Made by a program: the position numbers and the translations under genes
Notes under the pieces: model-generated
The model's input: the letters and a program-made list of their open reading frames with translations, nothing else
What the model was told of the DNA's origin: nothing
Databases searched by the model: none
Assembly: GCA_014382705.1 (NCBI GenBank)
Contig: JACNJE010000081.1
Coordinates: 1 to 37,346 of the forward strand
Source of the DNA: Verrucomicrobiota bacterium
GTDB taxonomy: Bacteria > Verrucomicrobiota > Verrucomicrobiia > Limisphaerales > UBA1096
Reading direction: 5' to 3'
Length of the DNA: 37,346 nucleotides
Shown here: piece after piece, positions 8,836-16,428 of the stretch
Layout of the letters: the number at the start of each line of letters is the position of its first letter
Position numbering within the stretch: position 1 is the first letter of the stretch

Positions 8836-10314
8836 ATGAGAACTTGGCTGACATCGATCGCCGCCCTTTGCCTTGCCGCCACCACGCCCGGTCAGGCGCA
8901 GGAGTTGGCGGCCCCGGACGACGCACCGCTTGGCCAGGCGGGCGCGGGGAAAACCGTGTACGTGGTCCCGGTGCGCGACGACATCATGCCGCCGATCCTG
9001 TACGTCATCCGCCGAGGCGTGAAAGAGGCGATGGCCGCCGAAGCCGACTGCCTCATCCTCGACATGGAGACCAACGGCGGCCGGGTGGACATCACCGAGG
9101 AGATTTTTGACATCATCGGCAAGTTTCCGGGGTTGACCGTCACTTACGTCAACAAAGACGCCTACTCCGCCGGGGCATTCATCGCCGTGGCCACGCAGAA
9201 AATCTACATGGCGCCGCAGAGCGTCATCGGGGCCGCCGCGCCGATCATGATGGGGCCGACCGGCGGCGTGTCCGAGATGCCGTCCACGATGGAGGTGAAA
9301 ATCAACTCCGCCATTCGTGCCCGGATCCGGACTCAGGCCGAGAAAAACGGCTACGACGTCGACGTGATCGAGGCGATGGTGGACAAGAGCAAAATGCTCG
9401 AGCGCGACGGGAAGATCATCTGCGAGGAGGGCGACATTCTCACGCTGACCAACCGAGAGGCCGAGGCCGAGTATGGCGAGGCCGGGACCCCGCTGCTCTC
9501 CTCCGGCACGGTCGCCAGCATCGACGCGCTCATCGGCGAGCTGGGGTACGCCGGGTCTACCCGGGTGGACATCCAGCCGCTCGGTGCGGAGCAGCTCGGC
9601 ACATGGATCAACGCTATCAGCCCGCTGCTGCTGCTGATCGGGGTCATCGGCCTGTACATCGAGTTCAAGACGCCTGGCTTCGGCGTGTTCGGGGCGATCG
9701 GCATCGCGTCGCTGGTGGTGTATTTCTTCGGCGGATACGTCTCCGGCTTGGCCGGCATCGAGTGGGTGGCTGTCTTCGTGCTGGGGGTGGTGCTGGTGGC
9801 GGTGGAGTTGTTCTGGCTGCCGGGCACCCTCGTCATCGGCGCGGTGGGCGTGGTCTGCATGCTGATCGCGCTGGTGATGGGCATGACCGACATCTACCCC
9901 GACATGCCGTGGTTCCCGACCGGCGACGGCGGGGGCGGGGGCGTGCCGCAGGTCGAGGGAATCGACTTCGAGCTGCCGGACTTCTCCAAGCCGATCTTTG
10001 ACCTGACGATTGCCTTTCTGCTGTCTATCCCGGTCATCTGGGTCTTGGCCAAATACCTGCCTCACACGGCCTTCTTTGCCAAGTTTGCCTCTGAGGCGGC
10101 CAGCGGGGTCGAGTCCGTTGCCGCCGTGTCCGCTGCGGTGGATTCACGGCTGGGCGAGGTCGGCGAGGCCGCCACGCCGCTGCACCCCGGGGGCAAGGCG
10201 ATGTTCGGCGACGCCCTGTGCGGCGTCGTCACCCAGGGCGAGATGATCGCCGCCGGCGCGCGGGTGAGAGTCATCGGCCACCGCGGCAGCGACCTGCTCG
10301 TCGTCGAGGCTTGA
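8836..10314 (+). CDS. NfeD-like membrane protein with ClpP-class serine protease domain
   Basis: This 492-aa protein is of the long NfeD type. A signal peptide (about 1-22, ending GQAQ) precedes a ClpP/SppA-like protease domain (about 38-230) with METNGGRVD and DAYSAGAFIA. Ser111 is the likely nucleophile and Lys155 could be the base by analogy with the Ser-Lys dyad of archaeal 1510-N; this pairing is inferred. Four or five membrane segments follow (about 265-345, and one near 400), interrupted by a Gly-rich loop (GDGGGGGVPQ), and a C-terminal OB-fold NfeD domain ends at VVEA. Such proteins are usually linked to stomatin/flotillin-type membrane quality control; no stomatin gene is adjacent. 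The ATG at 8836 is chosen over an upstream in-frame GTG at 8755 because it begins the signal peptide directly. Confidence 0.88.
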   Translation: MRTWLTSIAALCLAATTPGQAQELAAPDDAPLGQAGAGKTVYVVPVRDDIMPPILYVIRRGVKEAMAAEADCLILDMETNGGRVDITEEIFDIIGKFPGLTVTYVNKDAYSAGAFIAVATQKIYMAPQSVIGAAAPIMMGPTGGVSEMPSTMEVKINSAIRARIRTQAEKNGYDVDVIEAMVDKSKMLERDGKIICEEGDILTLTNREAEAEYGEAGTPLLSSGTVASIDALIGELGYAGSTRVDIQPLGAEQLGTWINAISPLLLLIGVIGLYIEFKTPGFGVFGAIGIASLVVYFFGGYVSGLAGIEWVAVFVLGVVLVAVELFWLPGTLVIGAVGVVCMLIALVMGMTDIYPDMPWFPTGDGGGGGVPQVEGIDFELPDFSKPIFDLTIAFLLSIPVIWVLAKYLPHTAFFAKFASEAASGVESVAAVSAAVDSRLGEVGEAATPLHPGGKAMFGDALCGVVTQGEMIAAGARVRVIGHRGSDLLVVEA

Positions 10315-10315
10315 G

Positions 10316-10329
10316 CGCTTGGCCAAGCG
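10316..10329. repeat. 14-bp palindrome CGCTTGGCCAAGCG between nfeD-like and cyclotransferase genes
   Basis: This is a perfect copy of the iterated palindrome. It begins 2 bases after the TGA of the nfeD-like gene and ends 1 base before the ATG of the next gene, so it occupies the whole spacer, including where a ribosome binding site would be expected. Confidence 0.95.
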
Positions 10330-10330
10330 G

Positions 10331-10798
10331 ATGAGCGGGGGGTGCGCCGACACCATTTATTTCGCCTACGGGTCGAACCTGTGCCCGGTGCAGATGGCCG
10401 AGCGCTGTCCCGGCGGGCAGGCGCTTGGCCAGGCGGCGTTGCGCGACTGGCGGTTCCTCATCAACACCCGCACCTATGCCACGATCGAGGCCAAGCCCGG
10501 CGCGGTGACGCACGGCGTGCTGTGGTCGCTGACACCGGGGCATATCGCCGCACTCGACCGTTACGAAGCCGTTGCCGAGGGCATGTACGACAAGGCCCGC
10601 ATGATCGTGCAAAAGAACGGCGAGCCGGTCGAGGCGCTGGTGTATATCGATCCCGTTTGCGACCCCGGCCGACCGACACCGGACTACCTCCGGACGATCC
10701 TTGATGGCGCGGCTCACTTCGGCCTGCCGCCGGGCTACCTCGCCGGCTTGGCCCGGGAGTGGGGCGCGGCCGATGCTACTTCCGGGCAGCGGGCGTGA
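10331..10798 (+). CDS. gamma-glutamylcyclotransferase-like protein
   Basis: The 155-aa protein has the signature FAYGSNL near its N-terminus, which binds the gamma-glutamyl moiety. LDRYEAV, about 70 residues later, supplies the catalytic Glu expected in GGCT/AIG2-like folds. Such enzymes release 5-oxoproline from gamma-glutamyl peptides or related amines; the exact substrate cannot be read from the sequence. It follows the nfeD-like gene by 16 bases that consist almost wholly of the palindrome. ATG 10331 is preferred to the TTG at 10319, which lies inside that palindrome. An imperfect copy (10424-10433, CTTGGCCAGG) encodes ALGQAA. Its 3' end overlaps the convergent M28 peptidase gene by 23 bases. 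Confidence 0.85.
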   Translation: MSGGCADTIYFAYGSNLCPVQMAERCPGGQALGQAALRDWRFLINTRTYATIEAKPGAVTHGVLWSLTPGHIAALDRYEAVAEGMYDKARMIVQKNGEPVEALVYIDPVCDPGRPTPDYLRTILDGAAHFGLPPGYLAGLAREWGAADATSGQRA

Positions 10799-13691
10799 CG
10801 GAGAGTTTCATCCGCTTGCCGTTCCGCAGCACCTCCATCGTCACCGGTTTGCCAACCTTCGCCGCATCCAGCGCGTAGGTGTAGTCGTAAATGTTGGTGA
10901 TGTCCTTTCCGGCGAAATGAACGATGACGTCGCCGCCCTTGACGCCGCCCTTGTCGGCCGGGCCGCCCCCGTGCACGCCGGTCAGCAGCACGCCTTTCAC
11001 ATCCTCCGAGGCGTAGTTGGGGATGGTGCCAAGATAGACGCGGATGGCATCGCGGCTGCCGCCCCGGTCGGATTTTTCGACCTTCACATAGTCCGGCCGC
11101 TCGCCGCCTGCGGCCAGGTCGCGCACCATGTTCCCGGCAAACCGTGTGATGCGCTCGAGCCCCTCGAAATTGAGCGTGCCGGTGTCGTCGGCCGGCCGGT
11201 GGTATTCCTCGTGGCTGCCGGTGAACCAGGCGAGCACCGGGATGCCCTTCGGGTAAAACGACGTCGTGTCCGTCGGAAGATACGGATCCTGCTGCAGCGT
11301 GAGGTCGAATTCGGCGATGACGTTCCGCCGCTCGATCAGTTTTTTCCACGCACCCGACGAGCCGACGCCCTGCAGCGTGAGCTTGTTGTCGCGGAGCCGG
11401 CCGACCATGTCAAAGTTCAGGTAGGCCACGACATTGCTGAGGTTCACCGTCGGCTTGGCGGCGTAACGGTCGGAGCCGATCAAGCCCAGCTCCTCCCCGG
11501 ACCAGAAGCTGAAAATCACGCCGCGCTGAAACTCGCCCGGGTGTGTCTCCCGCCGCCTGGCCAAGCTGGACGCCATCTCCAGCAGCGCCGCCACGCCGGA
11601 GGCGTTGTCGTCCGCGCCGTTGTGCACCATGCCTTCCTCGCCCTTGACGCCGAACCCGCCGGTCTCGCCCCGGCCAAGGTGGTCGTAATGCGCGCCAAGC
11701 ATCACGTACTCGGTCGGCGCGTTCGCCGGTGCCTGGCCGGCCGGCGGCAGCAGCGCGACGAGGTTGCTGTCCTGTTGGCGGATGCGCTTGAGCGTGGTTT
11801 TGATTTTCAGGACGATGCCGGGCAGCGACAGGCCGTGGACGGCGTGCGGATTTTCCTTGTCGAGCGACGACTGCAGGTCCTTCAACGATTTGCCGTAAAA
11901 CTGTACCAGCGAGTTGCCGGTCTCACCGCTGATGGAAAGAACCGGGATGCCCGCCCCGGCCATGCTGGTGTCGAGGCTCAGCTTGGCCAACGCGCCGGGG
12001 TTGGGGGAGTGCGGGCCGGTGACAACAAGCAGCGCCCTGGCGCCGTTGTGGCGTGCGATGAGTGCCTTGTACCGCAGGCCGGCATAACGGTTGAGCTCCT
12101 GCCGGCGATCGACCGAAATGTCCTCAGGCACGTAGCGCAGCACCATCACGATCTTGTCCTTCACGTTGAGGCCGGCGTACGAGTCGTAGCCGACACCCAG
12201 CTTGCCCGGCTTGGTCAGGCCGTAGCCGGCGAAGACCACCTCGCCCTCGATGTCGCCGTTGGCCGAGAACGCCAGCGGCCGAAAATCGTTGCCCAGCTCG
12301 AAGGCGTGATCGTCGCCGGTGTGGCCCCGCAGGATCATCTTGTTTTCCGGCTTCACCAACTCCACGCCGCCGGTGAACTCGAACGTGTGGTCGAAGCTAT
12401 CCCGCTCGGAGCCAATCGGTTGCAGCCCGGCCCCGGCCAGGCGGTGGCGGATGTAATCGGCGGCTTTGCGGATGCCCTCGCTGCCGGTGCGGCGACCCTC
12501 CAGATCGTCCGACGCGAGAAAGGTGACGTGCGCCTTCAGGTCATCGGCCGAGACCTCGGGCGACACGGCGGCTTGGCGGTCGGCGCGTTCCGGCGCTTGG
12601 CCAAGCGCGGCCAACGCCCCGGCATGATTCCACTTCGCAAGGAACAGTTGCGACTGCTTTTCCTCCGTGGCGTTGGAGGTCCAGCACAACTGCGATCCGT
12701 TGGGCGAGAAGACCGGCAGGCCGTCGAACCCGGCCCGTTCGGTCACGCGAACCGGTTCGCGTTGGCCAAGCGCGTCGACGAGGTACAGCTCAAAGTTGGT
12801 GAAGCCCAGCTTGTTGCTGGCGAAAATTATGTAGTCACCGGACGGATGAAAATACGGCGCCCACGACATCGAGTCGAAGCGGGTGATTTTGCGCACGTCG
12901 GAGCCGTCCGTTTTCATCGTGTGAATCTCCGCGACCGCGCCGGACTTGTTAAAGCGCCGCCAGACTATCCTTGAGCCGTCCGGTGAAAAAAACGGCCCGC
13001 CGTCGTAGCCGGGCGTGCGGGTCAGTCGGGTCTGTCCCGAGCCGTCGGCATTCATGATGTAGATTTCGCCGAAGTAGGACAGGTCGATCTCGCGCAGTTT
13101 TTTCTCCTCCCCCGACAGGCCGCCGTCGTAGGCGCTGCGCGTGGAACTGAAGACAATCTTTTTGCCGTCCGGCGAGTAACCGGCTTCGGCGTCGTAGCCC
13201 CGGGCGGTGGTGAGGCGGCGCAGCCCGGTGCCGTCCGGGTTGGCGGTGAAGATGTCCATCGTCTCGTCGTAGTCCCACGAGTAGCGGCGCTGTTTGCCGG
13301 AGGTGCGGAAGTCAAGTTCCGCCTTCTGCTTGGCCTTGGCCTGCGGATCGTGGTGCGTTGAGCCGAAAAGCACGCGCCCGCCGCCGGGGTGAAAAAATGC
13401 GCAGGTCGTTTTGCCATGCCCGGGCGAGACGCGCGCCGTGTCGCCGGTTTCAAAATCGATCGTGTAAATTTGGTAGAACGGGTTGCCGGCCTCGCGCTCA
13501 CTCTGGAAGATCAGCCTCGCGCCGTCGGCGCTGAAATACCCCTCGCCGCTGCGCCGCCCCTCGAAGGTCAACTGCCGGACGCGGGAGAGAAACGCCTCCT
13601 GCCCCTTGGCCATGGCCGCGCTTGGCCAAGCGGCGGCGAGCAGCGCGGCGGTGAGCAGCGCACCGGTTTGGATGGAATAACGGTCCTTCAC
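10776..13691 (-). CDS. exported TolB-like propeller / M28 metallopeptidase / PDZ fusion
   Basis: This large (971 aa) exported hydrolase has three parts. After a signal peptide come PD40/TolB-like propeller blades (for example YSPDGKKIVFSSTRS, FSPDGSRIVWRR). A Zn aminopeptidase of the M28 family follows from about residue 385, with an inserted PA-like domain. The M28 metal site is visible as GAHYDHLG, NGADDNASG, SGEELGLIG, NFDMVGR and EEYHRPADD. A C-terminal PDZ domain includes GGPADKGGVKGGDVIV. It probably trims peptides in the periplasm or outside the cell. I chose GTG 13691 because it gives a compact signal peptide; a TTG at 13730 would add 13 residues, and neither has a clear ribosome site. 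A palindrome copy in the signal peptide (13619-13632) is read in its rarest frame as AWPS; another (12594-12607) encodes LGQA in the propeller-peptidase linker. Confidence 0.9.
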   Translation of the reverse strand: MKDRYSIQTGALLTAALLAAAWPSAAMAKGQEAFLSRVRQLTFEGRRSGEGYFSADGARLIFQSEREAGNPFYQIYTIDFETGDTARVSPGHGKTTCAFFHPGGGRVLFGSTHHDPQAKAKQKAELDFRTSGKQRRYSWDYDETMDIFTANPDGTGLRRLTTARGYDAEAGYSPDGKKIVFSSTRSAYDGGLSGEEKKLREIDLSYFGEIYIMNADGSGQTRLTRTPGYDGGPFFSPDGSRIVWRRFNKSGAVAEIHTMKTDGSDVRKITRFDSMSWAPYFHPSGDYIIFASNKLGFTNFELYLVDALGQREPVRVTERAGFDGLPVFSPNGSQLCWTSNATEEKQSQLFLAKWNHAGALAALGQAPERADRQAAVSPEVSADDLKAHVTFLASDDLEGRRTGSEGIRKAADYIRHRLAGAGLQPIGSERDSFDHTFEFTGGVELVKPENKMILRGHTGDDHAFELGNDFRPLAFSANGDIEGEVVFAGYGLTKPGKLGVGYDSYAGLNVKDKIVMVLRYVPEDISVDRRQELNRYAGLRYKALIARHNGARALLVVTGPHSPNPGALAKLSLDTSMAGAGIPVLSISGETGNSLVQFYGKSLKDLQSSLDKENPHAVHGLSLPGIVLKIKTTLKRIRQQDSNLVALLPPAGQAPANAPTEYVMLGAHYDHLGRGETGGFGVKGEEGMVHNGADDNASGVAALLEMASSLARRRETHPGEFQRGVIFSFWSGEELGLIGSDRYAAKPTVNLSNVVAYLNFDMVGRLRDNKLTLQGVGSSGAWKKLIERRNVIAEFDLTLQQDPYLPTDTTSFYPKGIPVLAWFTGSHEEYHRPADDTGTLNFEGLERITRFAGNMVRDLAAGGERPDYVKVEKSDRGGSRDAIRVYLGTIPNYASEDVKGVLLTGVHGGGPADKGGVKGGDVIVHFAGKDITNIYDYTYALDAAKVGKPVTMEVLRNGKRMKLSVTPAARK

Positions 13692-13744
13692 TTCGCCGCC
13701 GGTTTTAGTTTCAACCGGGCTGTTTTTCAACTAAGAGCTTGGCC

Positions 13745-14860
13745 GTGCTCCGCATTGAGACCGTGGGGAACCGGGCGCAACTCCGCGAGTTTGTCCGGTT
13801 TCCGCTGCGCATCTACACCGGCGACTCGCCGTGGGTGCCGCCCATTTGGCGCGAGGAAACGAAGCGGCTCGACCGCGAGCGCGGCCCGTTTTTTGAGCAC
13901 TCGGACGCGGCGCTGTTTCTGGCGCGGGACGATGCCGGCGAGCCGGTCGGGCGCATCGCGGCGATCCGGTTCAACCGCCACCTCGAGGTGTACGGCGACG
14001 GCACCGGCTTTTTCGGCTTCTTCGAGTGCGTCGATGACGAGGCGGTGGCCAAGTGCCTGTTCGAGGCGGCGGCGGAGTGGCTGCGCGGGCAGGGGCTTGA
14101 GCGCATGCGCGGCCCGGCGAGCTTCACGATCAACGAGGAGATCGGGTTGCTGATTGAGAATTTCGACGAACCGCCGACGCTGCTCACGACGTGGAACCCA
14201 CCGTACTACCGGCGACTCGTCGAGTCGGCCGGCTTGGCCAAGGCGGAGGATCTGCTGGCACGCACGGTGGCGTTTGCCGATGTGGACGTGCGCTACCTGG
14301 AGCGCTTGGCCAAGGCCGGCGCGCGCAACGGCCAGGTGACGATTCGCCGGGCGAACCTGGCCCGGCTCGAGGAGGAGGTGGAAATCCTTGTGACGATTTA
14401 CGCCGAGGCGTGGCGCGAGAACTGGGGTGCGGTGCCGTTCAGTCGCGACGAGTTCCAGAAACTGGCCGGGGATCTCAAGCCGTTCCTGCTGCCGGACTGC
14501 ACGCTGATCGCCGAGTGCGGCGGTGAGCCGGTGGGCATCTGCGTGGCGATGCCGGACATCAACGTGGCGGTCAAGGCGTGCGGCGGCCGGCTCGGGCCGC
14601 TTGGCCTGCTGCGGTTCATGCTTGCGCGGCGGCGCATCGACCTGATCCGCGGCCTAGTGGCAGGGGTGCTCAAGGCGCACCGCAACAAGGGCATTGAGTC
14701 GGCGTTCGGGGCGCAGATCGCGCAATCGCTGCTGGCGAGCCGCTACAAGCGGATCGAGTTTTCGTGGATGCTCGAGTCCAACTTCCGCGTGCATCGCGTG
14801 CTGGAAAACTCCGGCGCGAAAGTGACCAAGCGCTGGCGCGTGTACGAGCGCGAGCTTTAA
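13745..14860 (+). CDS. GNAT-like N-acetyltransferase family protein, unknown substrate
   Basis: The 371-aa protein begins LRIETVGNRAQLREFVRFPL and contains GDSPWVPPI, FFGFFE and GPASFTINEE. These patterns are found in a conserved family of about 370-400 aa proteins with a GNAT-like fold, usually annotated as GNAT acetyltransferase without a known substrate. A second GNAT-like half (about 195-371) ends with YKRIEFSWMLESN and a GAKVTKRWRVYE segment. The start is taken as GTG 13745, with AAGAG at 13733-13737 as a weak ribosome site; TTG 13739 is an alternative. It is divergent from the M28 gene with only about 53 bases between chosen starts. Two palindrome copies (14233, 14305) read as GLAKA and RLAKA. 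Confidence 0.75.
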   Translation: MLRIETVGNRAQLREFVRFPLRIYTGDSPWVPPIWREETKRLDRERGPFFEHSDAALFLARDDAGEPVGRIAAIRFNRHLEVYGDGTGFFGFFECVDDEAVAKCLFEAAAEWLRGQGLERMRGPASFTINEEIGLLIENFDEPPTLLTTWNPPYYRRLVESAGLAKAEDLLARTVAFADVDVRYLERLAKAGARNGQVTIRRANLARLEEEVEILVTIYAEAWRENWGAVPFSRDEFQKLAGDLKPFLLPDCTLIAECGGEPVGICVAMPDINVAVKACGGRLGPLGLLRFMLARRRIDLIRGLVAGVLKAHRNKGIESAFGAQIAQSLLASRYKRIEFSWMLESNFRVHRVLENSGAKVTKRWRVYEREL

Positions 14861-14877
14861 ACCGCGCTTGACAAGTT

Positions 14878-14915
14878 AAACGCAGAGGACACGGAGACGC
14901 AGAGGGCCGCAGAGG
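14878..14915. repeat. CGCAGAGG-type short dispersed repeat
   Basis: Three near-copies of a (C)GCAGAGG motif separated by ACACGGAGA and GCC spacers lie just after the GNAT-like gene. Similar CGCAGAGACGCAGAG-like dispersed repeats are common in intergenic DNA of several environmental phyla. No other copy is seen in this window. Confidence 0.6.
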
Positions 14916-14950
14916 GAACGTGGAAGGAGCTTGGCCAAGCGCGTCCGTTT

Positions 14951-15052
14951 TGATGCCTTCTCCCTCAGGGAGAAGGTGGCCGCAGGCCGGATGAGGGTGA
15001 ACGGGGGGGGTTCAATTCAAGACACGGCACCACGGGAGGGGCGAGTTCCACC
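14951..15052. repeat. long direct repeat, copy 1
   Basis: This roughly 100-base unit begins TGATGCCTTCTCCCTCAGGG, with an internal CTTCTCCCTCAGGGAGAAG hairpin. It continues through GGCCGGATGAGGGTGAAC and TTCAATTCAAGAC and ends in a GGGAGGGGCGAG segment shared with the double-hairpin family. The second copy is at 15140-15235 with only a few differences. Confidence 0.9.
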
Positions 15053-15101
15053 TCGCCCCAAACAAAACATAAAATGGGGCGAGGTGGAACTTGCCCCTCC
15101 C
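15034..15101. repeat. REP-like double hairpin, copy 2
   Basis: This has the same architecture as 7054-7121: arm 15034-15060, an AT-rich spacer, and a reverse-complement arm 15074-15101. It overlaps the end of direct-repeat copy 1. Confidence 0.85.
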
Positions 15102-15139
15102 GCGCCATACCAGCCCCGCTTGGCCAAGGGTGAGAGGCA

Positions 15140-15235
15140 TGATGCCTTCTCCCTCAGGGAGAAGGTGACCGAAGGCCGGATGAGGGTGAACGGGTGGATT
15201 TTCAATTCAAGACTCGGCACCACGGGAGGGGCGAG
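15140..15235. repeat. long direct repeat, copy 2
   Basis: This is the second copy of the 14951-15052 unit, again preceded by a CTTGGCCAAG palindrome (15119-15128) and again followed by GGGAGGGGCGAG. The two units are offset by 189 bases, measured from palindrome to palindrome, which indicates duplication of a composite segment. Confidence 0.9.
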
Positions 15236-15250
15236 TGACCTCTCGCCCCA
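15224..15250. repeat. half REP-like hairpin
   Basis: This single arm of the double-hairpin family (GGGAGGGGCGAG ... CTCGCCCC) lacks the second arm. It looks like a truncated or recombined copy. Confidence 0.7.
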
Positions 15251-15282
15251 AAAATCGTGGAACGCGTTCTCCCTCTCCCCAG

Positions 15283-15303
15283 CCCTCTCCCGCTGGGAGA
15301 GGG
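15283..15303. repeat. strong hairpin CCCTCTCCC-GCT-GGGAGAGGG
   Basis: A perfect 9-bp stem closes on a 3-base loop. No T-tract follows on either strand, so it is a repeat-type hairpin rather than a clear intrinsic terminator, although it lies between convergent genes and could still block RNA decay. Confidence 0.75.
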
Positions 15304-15315
15304 AGCATGAAACTT

Positions 15316-15441
15316 CGACCTTCGACCTACGACCTTCGACCTACGACCTTCGACCTACGACCTTCGACCTACGACCTTCGACCTACGACCTTCGACCTAC
15401 GACCTTCGACCTACGACCTTCGACCTACGACCTACGACCTT
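15316..15441. repeat. heptamer tandem array (CGACCTW)x18
   Basis: Eighteen uninterrupted heptamers CGACCTT or CGACCTA are present. The T and A forms alternate strictly except for two adjacent A forms near the right end, so the effective unit is 14 bases. A degenerate heptamer CGACTTT follows. The array is intergenic and comparable in type to the short heptanucleotide repeats described in cyanobacteria. Confidence 0.97.
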
Positions 15442-15536
15442 CGACTTTCCTTGTTCGGTGTTGGAGTTTGACTTTCTTCAGCGGTTTGAACTTCGAATAT
15501 TGAACAAGGAATGTCCAACTCTGTATCTCCCGATGG

Positions 15537-16397
15537 TTAGCCGGAATTGTGAACGACGTCCTTGTCGCAGTAGGGGCAGTGGTACCGGCCGGTGGCCTGC
15601 TCGGTGGCGTCGAGCTTGAGGCTTTGGCCACACTCGGCGCAGTCGACAACCTCCGGGATCGGCTCGGGGCGTTCGCCCTCGGGAACCAACTCGGGGTTGA
15701 TCGAGTGAAGGATCCCGATCGTGGCGGCTTTGGGATCAGCGGCACCGGTGATGGGGCGGCCGATGACCAGCCAGTTTGCGCCAGCTTCGATGGCTTCGGC
15801 CGGGGTCAGGGTGCGTTTTTGGTCGTCGGCCTTGCTCGACGCGGGGCGGATGCCGGGCGTGACCAGTTGCACCTCGTCGCCCAGCTCGGCGCGGAGCAGT
15901 TTGATTTCCTGCGGCGAGCAGACCAGCCCGCGCAACCCGGCGCCGGTGGCCAGCTTGGCCAGGCGCAACACCTGTTCCTCCACGCCGCCCCCGATGCCCA
16001 GCTCGGCGAGGGTGTCGTCGTCCATGCTGGTCAGCACGGTCACGGCGAGTACGAGCGGCGGCTCGGCTCGGAGCATGGCGGTCTGTTCGTGGGCAGCGTT
16101 TCCGGCGGCGGCGAGCATTGGGGTGCCGCCCCAAGCGTGGACGGTGGTCATCTGCACGCCGAGGTCGGTGGCGGCTTGGATGGCCTTGGCCACGGTGTTG
16201 GGAATGTCGTGCAGCTTGAGGTCGAGAAACACCTTCGCGCCAGTGCCGCGCAGCTTGCGGACAATGTCCGGCCCGCCGCTGATGAACAACTGTTTTCCAA
16301 CCTTGAACGCGCCGACGACGGGGGCAAGCTCCTCCGCAAGTTTCAACGCCTTTTGCGGGCTGGGCAGATCGAGCGCGACGATGATCGGATTGTTCAC
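15537..16397 (-). CDS. pyrF: orotidine 5'-phosphate decarboxylase with C-terminal zinc ribbon
   Basis: The 286-aa enzyme makes UMP from OMP in pyrimidine synthesis. The N-terminus IIVALDLPS, the catalytic strand LDLKLHDIPNT (D-x-K-x-x-D), VTVLTS, TPGIRP and IGRPITGA are all present, giving a complete group I PyrF barrel of about 235 residues. Beyond it lies an unusual tail of about 50 residues with two Cys pairs, CAECG and CPYCD, spaced about 22 residues apart, which would form a zinc ribbon. GTG 16397 is chosen because it places the first catalytic strand at the N-terminus; an open frame continues upstream into the LysR gene. It lies 31 bases downstream of the lysR stop on the same strand. 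Confidence 0.92.
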   Translation of the reverse strand: MNNPIIVALDLPSPQKALKLAEELAPVVGAFKVGKQLFISGGPDIVRKLRGTGAKVFLDLKLHDIPNTVAKAIQAATDLGVQMTTVHAWGGTPMLAAAGNAAHEQTAMLRAEPPLVLAVTVLTSMDDDTLAELGIGGGVEEQVLRLAKLATGAGLRGLVCSPQEIKLLRAELGDEVQLVTPGIRPASSKADDQKRTLTPAEAIEAGANWLVIGRPITGAADPKAATIGILHSINPELVPEGERPEPIPEVVDCAECGQSLKLDATEQATGRYHCPYCDKDVVHNSG

Positions 16398-16428
16398 GGC
16401 GGCAGTGTAGTGGGACGTGCCCGGGTTG

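Larger units (their letters stand above)
14861..15536. other. gene-free repeat cluster
   Basis: No convincing gene lies in these 676 bases between the GNAT-like gene and pyrF (transcribed toward each other). From left to right it holds: a CGCAGAGG-type repeat stretch (14878-14915), a palindrome copy (14930), a long direct-repeat unit, a double hairpin, a second palindrome copy (15119), the second direct-repeat unit, half a double hairpin, a strong CT/GA hairpin (15283-15303), and an 18-copy heptamer array (15316-15441). The last 95 bases before pyrF are unremarkable and AT-richer. Open frames across this region are artefacts of the repeats. Confidence 0.85.

Noticed and set aside
10701..12974. 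757-aa plus-strand frame opposite the M28 peptidase, and similar ones at 25067-26704 and 35446-37299
   Set aside because: Same reasoning: shadow frames of real GC-rich genes with no motif of their own.
15316..15441. CRISPR array
   Set aside because: The array is a head-to-tail microsatellite without unique spacers, and there are no cas genes.
14931..15503. Open frame of 190 aa across the repeat cluster, with repeated RPSTYDL-like peptides
   Set aside because: It is generated by the direct repeats and the heptamer array, has no family resemblance, no ribosome site, and spans both repeat units.
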